From contig CP073213.1 in assembly GCA_020342235.1 (NCBI GenBank), positions 660,501-724,500 on the forward strand: a DNA stretch of 64,000 bases, in the 5' to 3' direction. The notes beneath the pieces were generated by a model, which was not told the DNA's origin, made no database searches, and worked only from the letters and a program-made list of their open reading frames with translations. Source of the DNA: Saccharomycopsis phalli. Lineage: Eukaryota; Ascomycota; Saccharomycetes; Ascoideales; Saccharomycopsidaceae. A program made the translations under genes and the position numbers. Below, piece by piece: positions 45,711-53,031 of the stretch (position 1 is the first letter of the stretch; each line of letters begins with the position of its first letter).

Positions 45711-46331
45711 CGTAAATAACCACCATGTCCCATAATGCCAGATGTTAATAACCTTGAATTCCACTTGTAGCTAATTAGAATAGTCCCTCTTCTCATACCG
45801 TTTACATCTCGCAAACACAACTCTAGCTAATGCCATTCCAGGAAATTTCATCGTCACAATAAAAATCACCCAGCTGTAATACCACGACACGGCCTTGGTT
45901 TAATACTCGATTATACATTTCCCAGACCATTACTTACATTCACCTACAATAACCTCCTCTTCACCAAAGAATATCTGGCAGGAAGCTAGAGAATTAAACA
46001 ACCCAGACTTGTTGTCATAATTTACTGGTACCTAATACAAGTACTACATACCAAAAGCAAAGCCCACTATTCGACTTTAATTCTGTCAATCCTCAAAATG
46101 TCTCCATCAGATTGGCAAATCACTTTTATACACACAAGAATCGACATTATAAATTCTATCATTACCATATGTCTAAAATTGTTTCCGCTTGTTATTTTTT
46201 GAATTAGTCTCGTCTTTTCCCAAGGCAATTCTTTTACAGGTGTAGGACATCCAGTGTATTTGCAAAATGCATCCAAAAATTTTCTAGTATTGAAATGGTG
46301 GTAAAAAGCCGGACTGTAGTCAATGGCAATT

Positions 46332-46510
46332 TAAATAATAATAATTCAAGGCTATAGCTATACTAGGCTCCCAGAGGAGATTTATATATTGCCGTCTAGG
46401 ACCAAGGACGACTATGTAGTTGTCGAAAGAAAACTCTGCGACGGAGATAAAAAAAAACCAACTAGTGCTGGTGAAAAACAGAGTGATGGACATTGGAAGG
46501 GCGATAATTT
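46332..46510 (-). repeat. Dispersed element R1, copy C (truncated)
   Basis: TAAATAATAATAATTCAAGG tail, TATAGCTATACTAGGCTCCC, hairpins GCCGTC...GACGAC and CTCTG-CGA-CGGAG (one G-U pair). Similarity fades near 46510. Confidence 0.72.
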
Positions 46511-47439
46511 TGAAATAAAGTATAAATTACATCTACAAGAGCCCAAGACCACACCACGTATTCCAGTCAATCATCACAGCCGGATAGTAGCTGGGCGATC
46601 CGGGTGATATTTATCACCAACGGGAGCATGATTAACCAAGGTTTCACAGCATTGACCTCTACAGCAATTTTAAATGGAAAGAGCATTAACCATCATCAGA
46701 TTATCCATATTGTAGCGAGTATCTCAGCTAATTTTATGCTGGTGAGTTGATGCATCGACAATGATTACGATTTCCTATCAAGGCAGAATTTCACTCCCAA
46801 GTAGAAATGGACTGTTTACGCACGTTTCGATAATTCCATTGTAGATAAGCAACGCATCTCACCTGTATAATAACAGGCATTGCTAATAACTAGAATCAAA
46901 CAAATCACAATTATGCTGCCCAACATACCTATCATAGTTCTGGATAATGATCTACAGTTGTAATCAAGTACATGTTCGCCGATTGAACCTTTCGGAGTTT
47001 CTGTATATCTGCATATATTCGCATGGAATAATCCTTGAGACAGACGCGAATGTCATGCCTAGAGGCAAGACCAAGCGATTTCTACTCAAGCAAACCAACG
47101 CGAGTCATTGCAATCCCTGTTCTGGATTCTCAAAGGGCTTACTTTAGGGGAGCATTCCAGTGAAGTTGGAAGATGTCACCTCATGATTCCCAAAACTTGT
47201 ATTGAGCAAATTGGCCATGGGCTAGACTCTTGCGAGACGAGAGGTAATAACAATGCAACTAGTTTACTTTACTTCAGAGTCATATTTGGGTCGTTTTATT
47301 AAGGCAAATTAGTGTTGTAATTGTGAATTGTACAACTGCAAATAAGTAGTTATGGTAAATGTATCTTGCGGTGCCCTATATGTTTTATACCAGCATAATT
47401 TATGCTGACTGGCTATTCAAGCAATAATGCCGACGGTAC

Positions 47440-47635
47440 TAATCAATCAATATACTACTTCAACAATGTTCAACCAATATCTACTCCAGCAATAACGCCA
47501 ACGGTACAATCAATCAATATACTACTCCAACAATGTTCAACCAACATCTACTCCTACAATGTTCAACCAACATCTACTCCTACAATGCTCAACCAACATC
47601 TACTCCTACAATGTTCAACCAATATATTATACTAA
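47440..47635 (+). repeat. 27-bp minisatellite near the CEG1 3' end
   Basis: Variant units of CAATGTTCAACCAACATCTA plus CTCCTA, with longer ATCAATATACTACT units at the left. Confidence 0.87.
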
Positions 47636-47752
47636 AAAGATATTATACTGTCTAGCATACTGCCGTCTTTCATACCTCACCATCTTCTATACACTATCCA
47701 TCTATCCTTCGCTCATTCTACCTTAGGCCACCCACATAAGCCTTTCCAATTA

Positions 47753-49009
47753 TTATACATTCGTCAGAACCCTAGACTTCTTCACCACAGGCTCGTCATC
47801 ATCATCCTCGTAGCTAGGGACATCAACCTTGTGCCGTTTGTTGTGTCGTGTCGCTGCCAATTTCCGTTCCTCGCCACGCTGGATCCAGTTTTTCTCAATC
47901 TGCGACGAAACCGCACGCAATTCGGCTTCACTAACCCCATCGTTGATCGAGTGCAACACCTTGCGGACCACTGAGATGTGATTTCCATTGACCTTATCGT
48001 CACGGAATCGGAGCATCTCCCACTCTCCGCTCAGAGTACGCCGCACTTCGGCAATGCGCATGTTCAACGGCTGTTTCAATGCCTTCAACTGCTCCCAGTC
48101 ATCGTTGGAAAGAGTCAACTGGCCAAAGTAGTCATATTTTTTCTGGCCGCCCCATGTATGCAACTCGATCACGGGTTTTGAATCATAGTCCGTGTACTCT
48201 TCGTCGCCGTCCTTGTACATTTTGAACTTGAGTCGGATCTGGAAGTCAATCGTGTTTTCCTCCGCAGGCTTCCACTTGAGCAACGTGTGGTCCGTTCCAA
48301 ACTCGTATGGCGTCTCGCAACACGTGAAAATGAGCCCGTCGCTGACATGTGGAAGATCTGGAAGCAGCTCAAGCACGCGTGGGATCCGGAAACACGTCGA
48401 CATTTTTTTAAAGCTCACTTTAAACGGAAAGTGTCGCGTCTCCTCTGGAAACTTGTGCCGGTAGTAAAGGTACGGCTCGATTAATCCCTGAATATGTGCA
48501 AGTCGCTTGTCGGCAGGACGTGTCACATACGATACGTTGTTCACGGCCAACAAATCAAACACCAAGTACCGGAGTTCTCTTCCACTACCATCAGGCTTCT
48601 TATCAAGAACCAACTCGCCGTCTACCAACGTCCCATTGTGTGGCTGGTTGAGGGCTTCTTTGCTGACAGGAAAATGGATGTTGGGAATCCGATAAAACTC
48701 GTTTGACCGCGTCATTAAAAACACGCCCTCCTCATACGACCCGTCGGGGAACCGGTCTGCCAACACAAGCATCAAACACCGGAGTCCATCAGACTTTTCG
48801 CACACATAATAGTCATGCTGAAGTAACCGTTCTTGGATATGCCGGCGCTCAAAACTCGTAGGCTGGCTTCCGGGGAAATCTATTTTCTTTTTTATACCCA
48901 AAATTTGCACAATATTCCGCCTCAAATCCTGCGCAATTGCCTCTGGCTGAAGCTCACCCGGTATCTGGGGGAATTCTCTTTCGTCAAGTATCATGAATTG
49001 CTTGTGCAT
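47753..49009 (-). CDS. CEG1: mRNA guanylyltransferase (capping enzyme alpha subunit)
   Basis: Transfers GMP to the 5' diphosphate end of nascent mRNA in the nucleus. From the first ATG (49009) it has 418 residues. The ATG at 48994 (MILDEREFPQIPG) aligns with the start of Candida Cgt1 and is the likelier start. The active-site motif is CEKSDGLR (Lys nucleophile) near residue 70, with DGELVLDKK, SDGLIFTCCETPY, LLKWKP and the C-terminal OB-fold segment EMLRFRDDKVNGNH. It ends in an acidic patch and Lys/Arg. The tRNA-Thr gene is on the same strand, ending 66 bp upstream of 49009, with CACGTG at 49040-49045 in the gap. Confidence 0.95.
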   Translation of the reverse strand: MHKQFMILDEREFPQIPGELQPEAIAQDLRRNIVQILGIKKKIDFPGSQPTSFERRHIQERLLQHDYYVCEKSDGLRCLMLVLADRFPDGSYEEGVFLMTRSNEFYRIPNIHFPVSKEALNQPHNGTLVDGELVLDKKPDGSGRELRYLVFDLLAVNNVSYVTRPADKRLAHIQGLIEPYLYYRHKFPEETRHFPFKVSFKKMSTCFRIPRVLELLPDLPHVSDGLIFTCCETPYEFGTDHTLLKWKPAEENTIDFQIRLKFKMYKDGDEEYTDYDSKPVIELHTWGGQKKYDYFGQLTLSNDDWEQLKALKQPLNMRIAEVRRTLSGEWEMLRFRDDKVNGNHISVVRKVLHSINDGVSEAELRAVSSQIEKNWIQRGEERKLAATRHNKRHKVDVPSYEDDDDEPVVKKSRVLTNV

Positions 49010-49039
49010 TAGCCGTGGCTGAAAAAAGTAGTGTTCAAT

Positions 49040-49045
49040 CACGTG
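49040..49045. promoter_or_regulatory. CACGTG box between tRNA-Thr and CEG1
   Basis: TCACGTG-type box 31 bp upstream of the first CEG1 ATG, inside the 66-bp gap to the tRNA gene. Confidence 0.4.
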
Positions 49046-49066
49046 CCAATTGAACGCGATTAAAAC

Positions 49067-49072
49067 AAAAAA
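49067..49072 (-). terminator. Pol III terminator of tRNA-Thr
   Basis: T6 run (minus strand) four bases after the tRNA 3' end. Confidence 0.7.
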
Positions 49073-49075
49073 TAC

Positions 49076-49147
49076 TGCCCGTTACCAGAATTGAACTAGT
49101 GACCTTTGCATTACAAGTGCAACGCTCTACCACTAAGCTAAACGGGC
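49076..49147 (-). tRNA. tRNA-Thr (anticodon TGT)
   Basis: 72-nt cloverleaf: acceptor GCCCGTT/AACGGGC fully paired, D-arm GCTTAGTGGTAGAGC, anticodon stem TTGCA/TGCAA with loop CTTGTAA, T-arm ACTAG-TTCAATT-CTGGT (one G-U), discriminator A. No intron. The B box is TTCAATT rather than TTCGATT. Confidence 0.96.
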
Positions 49148-49905
49148 TGATACACTTGAAATTTTTTACAGAGGTATCTGCCGAACGTCTCGAAAAAACA
49201 GAATGTACCATAATGGCGGATCAGCGCAAATTGCCTATCACTCAATCTCATGTGATGTACGTGGATACATTTTGATATACACTACGCACGCACGTCGTAC
49301 TTTTTTTTTGACCTGTGGTGTATTTTTCAGCATGGATATGGCCCGTGGTTTTCACTTGAGGATTGGGTGATTAGCATTTAGACAAGGAATTCTGTTTGCA
49401 CAGGGGAAGGAAGGTATATTGCGGAATAATAAACCGAAGCTCCGACGCAGAGTGTTAAATGAGGCATTTTATTGTAGTGTAAATCGTACATTGAGGGTGA
49501 AGAAACAGGCAAAAAGTTTGGTGCCGGGCATGGGTTGGAATTGCCAAGGAAGGAAAAATTGGCGGCACCAAGAATTGAGTTTATGCCAGATTGTGGCCCA
49601 GTTAAAATTGGGAGAAACGTTGCAGGAATCATGCAGCGGACTGTGTAAGCAAATATTGGTTCAGTCAAGATGGAATACAAAGTTGGAATTTGGTGGACCA
49701 CGACAGAAGCATGTATGCATTAAGTAACCACGAGGTGGAAGAATGGATAAGTAATTAAGCTTTGGAATTTGCAATTCTGCAAAGGAATTGGGCAGTATCC
49801 GTGGGGTTGCACGACTATCGGGGGAGATTAGCAGTACCGATGATAGCCGGGCAGAAGCATGTTTCAGCAATGTAGACCATCGAAGTTAGTATACAATGGT
49901 GATGT
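49148..49905. other. Spacer tRNA-Thr / PRP38 with a GC-richer, hairpin-forming patch
   Basis: No convincing gene. The stretch 49380-49870 is less AT-rich than other spacers and open on both strands for about 100 codons, but neither frame begins with ATG near a promoter or resembles a known protein. Nested inverted repeats are at 49518-49571. Confidence 0.5.
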
Positions 49906-50514
49906 TCAAGACCAGTCGCTATCGCTTTCATCTTCACTTGGCAAGGTACAATCTCTCGGGGGAAGTTCTCCGGCATCTTCGAGGATCACACGGCTCAGTA
50001 TGCGCGGGAGAATTAAGTCGCAGACCCTGTCCTTGCATAGGAGGTCATGGACGAATTGATCGATATGGTACAATTCCACTGGGCTATTAGCGGAGGGTCT
50101 GAATCTGATCTTGCGATAGTCGCGGTAATAAGGTTCTAGCAACTGGTAGACACGTTTGGAGCTGTAGCAGAGCCGGATGTAGAATATCGCAATGCACGTA
50201 GTGTACTTGAAATAGTTTTGGCGCAACAACTCTTCAATTATTTCCTCACTGGGCTGGATCTGCAAGAGCTTTAAGAGCAAGCATTGGAAGTGGGATGGCT
50301 GATTGGCCTGATTGCCGCTCGCAACCACTTTCAACTGGGCTGCCTTGTCAACAAACCGGAGAGCATCGATGCCAAAGCAGTGCAATTTCCAGTAGACAGA
50401 GTCCTGGATACGTTCCCGCACGATCTTCTCCACTAGAAGCACCGGATTTCCGCCATGGACCTCGCTGACGTTTTTCGCCAACCCCCGGTCATGGTATATC
50501 TGTAGGTTGTCCAT
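49906..50514 (-). CDS. PRP38: Prp38, tri-snRNP splicing factor
   Basis: Needed for spliceosome activation after tri-snRNP joining. The 202-residue protein from ATG 50514 covers the Prp38 domain: IVRERIQDSVYWKLHCFGID at about 32-51, FQCLLLKLLQIQPSEEII near 80, YFKYTTCIAIFYIRL near 102 and VYQLLEPYYRDYRKIR near 122. It ends in an acidic Ser/Asp tail (SEDESDSDWS). Length is slightly below S. cerevisiae Prp38 (242). It is divergent from the acid phosphatase with 90 bp between the start codons. Confidence 0.94.
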   Translation of the reverse strand: MDNLQIYHDRGLAKNVSEVHGGNPVLLVEKIVRERIQDSVYWKLHCFGIDALRFVDKAAQLKVVASGNQANQPSHFQCLLLKLLQIQPSEEIIEELLRQNYFKYTTCIAIFYIRLCYSSKRVYQLLEPYYRDYRKIRFRPSANSPVELYHIDQFVHDLLCKDRVCDLILPRILSRVILEDAGELPPRDCTLPSEDESDSDWS

Positions 50515-50581
50515 GCAAATGTTTGTCGCACACGTTTTTCCTGATTATGCATTTCGCGCCGAGTGTTACTAACCAGATTAT

Positions 50582-50588
50582 TATAAAA
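50582..50588 (+). promoter_or_regulatory. TATA box candidate of the acid phosphatase
   Basis: TATAAAA lies only 23 bp before the first in-frame ATG (50605). Yeast transcripts usually start 40-120 bp after TATA, which would favour the ATG pair at 50650/50653 as the start. Confidence 0.5.
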
Positions 50589-50593
50589 AGACA

Positions 50594-50653
50594 ATGGCCG
50601 TACCATGTCTGATAGAATACTATACCCTTTTGTGTTCATTTCTATCGCTATGA
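50594..50653 (+). promoter_or_regulatory. Out-of-frame uORF ending on the phosphatase ATGATG
   Basis: ATG at 50594 opens 19 codons in another frame and stops at TGA 50651-50653. That stop overlaps the in-frame ATGs at 50650 and 50653 of the phosphatase. Confidence 0.35.
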
Positions 50654-52245
50654 TGTTCTCCTACAGCGTGTTTTATTTCCTCGCGGTCTACATCTCTTCC
50701 CTTGCAGCTTTGCCTATCCAGGAGAGCTCCAACAACGAGTTCCCTACCAACATCGGCTTCCTTGGACCTACGGCTACTGCTGGTGCTCCGTTCCTAGCAG
50801 AAGCAGACAAGGTTCCTGCAAAGACCGGTACGCCAACCAAGCCGTTCACCTATGGACAGCCAATTGAAACCGGCACCCAGTCCAAGAACCACAAGGCTGG
50901 AGACCGCAATATCTTTGAGTTGTTTGGCACCATCTCGCCATACTACGTCAGCGAAGGTTGGGGAGTTTACGACTACGGCTTGCCTGAGCAGTGTAGCATC
51001 AAGCAGGTGCATGTGCTTTCGAGACACGGCACCAGATACAACACCGAGGAGTTCAAGCTCCCAAAGATGTTGAACGGCACCAAGTTCCATGCCTCAGGCG
51101 AATTGGACTTCCTCAACAGCTGGAAGTACGACCAGGGCAACAACATCTTGACCAACTTGGGTAATCTGCAGTTGTTCGACAAGGGCTCTCGTACCTTCTT
51201 CCGGTACGGCAAGTTGTTTGACTTTGATAATCCAGAGCACAAGCTCTTGGCCCGGACCACTACCCAGGAGCGTATGACCATGAGCGCAGAGTACTTCTTG
51301 CTTGGATTCTTTGGCACCAACTGGCAAAAGTACGCCAACTTGGAGTTGATCATCGAGGCCGAAGGGTTCAACAACACCCTTGCCGGCTACGAAAACTGTC
51401 CTAGTGGCGACAAGGTCTTTGACTTGGGGGTTTCTGCTACCGTCTCCAAGAACTACTTGACCAACTACTTGGCCGATGCCACCAAACGGTTCAACGGCAA
51501 CATCACCGGCTTCACTTTCAACACCAGCACAGTGTACCAGATGCAGCAATTGTGTTCATTTGAGGCCGTCACCTTGGGATACTCGGACTTTTGCAGCTTG
51601 TTCACCCAGGAAGAGTGGGAGGCTTACGAATATTACAACTCCTGGACTTGGTACGTCGACAACATGTATGGCTCACCAAATGGACGGGCATTGGGAATCG
51701 GCTACGTCGAAGAGTTGAAGAGCAGATTGACAAATACCCCATACAACCCAGCGACCCAGGCTGCGCAAAACGTCACCCTTGACACCGACCCAGTGCACTT
51801 CCCGCTCAACCAATCGTTGTACTTTGACTTTACCCACGACTCGGTGATCACCAACATCTACACTGCGCTTGGCTTCCAGCAATTCAAGTCGAACTTCTCT
51901 GACGAGGGAACCAAGCAGCCATTTGACTTGTCCACTGTGGTTCCTTTTGCCTCCCAGACATATATCGAGGTCATTGAGTGCGACTCTGAGGTTCCAGCCG
52001 ACCGTTCTGCGCAATCGTCTGGCGGAAGCTCCAAGAAGTACATTCACTTTATCTTGAACGACCACACCTTGTCGTTGCACAAGAACATTCCAGACTACTG
52101 TGAGGACCGTGCTGATGGCTGGTGCGACTATGACAAGTTTGTCGAGTACTTGGGCACTTTGTATGAGAAGGCCGAGTTTGAAAAGGCCTGTTTCTCCAAG
52201 TATGACTATGGTGTCATTGCTGAAGACGGTGTTCCTTTGGTATAG
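50605..52245 (+). CDS. Secreted histidine acid phosphatase (PHO5/phytase type)
   Basis: Secreted or cell-wall phosphomonoesterase. From ATG 50605 it has 546 residues; a shorter form from 50650/50653 (MMFSYSVFYFLAVYISSLAA) would have a compact signal peptide. Catalytic motif SRHGTRYN near 140 and the HD motif FDFTHDSV near 415 are intact. Ten or so N-glycosylation sequons and several Cys residues agree with secretion. Segments resemble Candida and Debaryomyces acid phosphatases/phytases. Phosphate regulation by Pho4 is usual for the family, but I saw no clear CACGTG/T cluster in the short 90-bp spacer upstream. Confidence 0.93.
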   Translation: MSDRILYPFVFISIAMMFSYSVFYFLAVYISSLAALPIQESSNNEFPTNIGFLGPTATAGAPFLAEADKVPAKTGTPTKPFTYGQPIETGTQSKNHKAGDRNIFELFGTISPYYVSEGWGVYDYGLPEQCSIKQVHVLSRHGTRYNTEEFKLPKMLNGTKFHASGELDFLNSWKYDQGNNILTNLGNLQLFDKGSRTFFRYGKLFDFDNPEHKLLARTTTQERMTMSAEYFLLGFFGTNWQKYANLELIIEAEGFNNTLAGYENCPSGDKVFDLGVSATVSKNYLTNYLADATKRFNGNITGFTFNTSTVYQMQQLCSFEAVTLGYSDFCSLFTQEEWEAYEYYNSWTWYVDNMYGSPNGRALGIGYVEELKSRLTNTPYNPATQAAQNVTLDTDPVHFPLNQSLYFDFTHDSVITNIYTALGFQQFKSNFSDEGTKQPFDLSTVVPFASQTYIEVIECDSEVPADRSAQSSGGSSKKYIHFILNDHTLSLHKNIPDYCEDRADGWCDYDKFVEYLGTLYEKAEFEKACFSKYDYGVIAEDGVPLV

Positions 52246-53031
52246 TTGTGGGCCATGTTTCGGGCCTAGTTCATATGCTATTTTATGTTGTTGTGTATTA
52301 TTGTAGGAAGGAGTGGGAGAGTAGGAGTAGGAGAGTAGGAAGCAGTTAGAAAGCATTGAGGTAGAAACATCGTGGGCAAGATTACCATCAAGACTGGTTA
52401 TGCTTGCGGTAGAAGAGCTATTTGAGCTATTTGAGACGGAAATTTCGTATTTCCTGGGTGTAATTTAGCTGGTCCATTTGCTCCCTAGGATGGACTCGCC
52501 AGGTACGGATTCTATACATGATCATCAGGCAATTTCCACCATGATCATCAGGCAATTTCACCATGATCATCAGGAATTTCACCATGATCATCAGGAATTT
52601 CACCATGATCATCAGGAATTTCACCAGCTACAATCATCTAGCCATCTGCCATGATCATCAGGAATTTCTCCAGTTACTATCTAGCTATCTACCATGGTAC
52701 CTCGTGAGAATTGTCTCATTGTCTGCGGGAATGTACGGACATTATAGTTTATGTACCCAGAAGATCTTAGACAATCCTCAAGAGACAATCTACACCTGGT
52801 ATGGAACGGCGGGTTATGCACGGCACTCTTGTCCCCAAAGTTTTACGAGGCACTTGGACAATTGCCAGAGCAAAAGACGCAAAAACCACGAAATCAAGAC
52901 CGAAACCCACGAAACCAAGACAGACTGGATATATATAACCAGCTACCGAATCGTGCCGAGGTCGGGTGCCATGTGACAACATATCACGTGACTCGCTAAT
53001 ATTTGAGCCGTGGAGCAGGGTGACAGCAAAC
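52246..53031. other. Spacer phosphatase / LAM gene
   Basis: No gene. It holds a 21-bp repeat, then unique sequence with a TATATATAA box at 52930-52938 and CACGTG at 52985-52990, 42 bp before the next ATG. Confidence 0.6.
52515..52680 (+). repeat. 21-bp minisatellite
   Basis: Five to six copies of CCATGATCATCAGGAATTTC (A), the last ones separated by unique bases. Confidence 0.88.

Larger units (their letters stand above)
45708..47752. other. 2.0-kb convergent spacer SGF73 / CEG1
   Basis: No convincing gene. It contains R1 copy C (46332-46510), AT-rich unique sequence on either side, and a 27-bp array near CEG1. A 69-codon frame at 46067-46276 has no ATG start. Confidence 0.6.

Noticed and set aside
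46067-46276. 69-codon minus-strand frame near R1 copy C
   Set aside because: Begins with TTG, not ATG, and matches nothing I know; probably chance in AT-rich DNA.
6838-46510. R1 as a family of solo LTRs
   Set aside because: Ends lack the usual TG...CA, one end is a simple (ATT)n tail, and the other end varies between copies, which fits non-LTR retroposition better.
46389-46607. 72-codon frame starting in R1 copy C
   Set aside because: It runs from the repeat into unique DNA and has no counterpart in the other R1 copies.
45708-47752. Centromere candidate in a 2-kb AT-rich gap
   Set aside because: Several spacers here have the same length and composition, and no CDE-like or inverted-repeat structure was seen.
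49378-49727. Two overlapping frames of about 100 codons on opposite strands
   Set aside because: Neither has a convincing start or homology; kept only as a structured-DNA observation.
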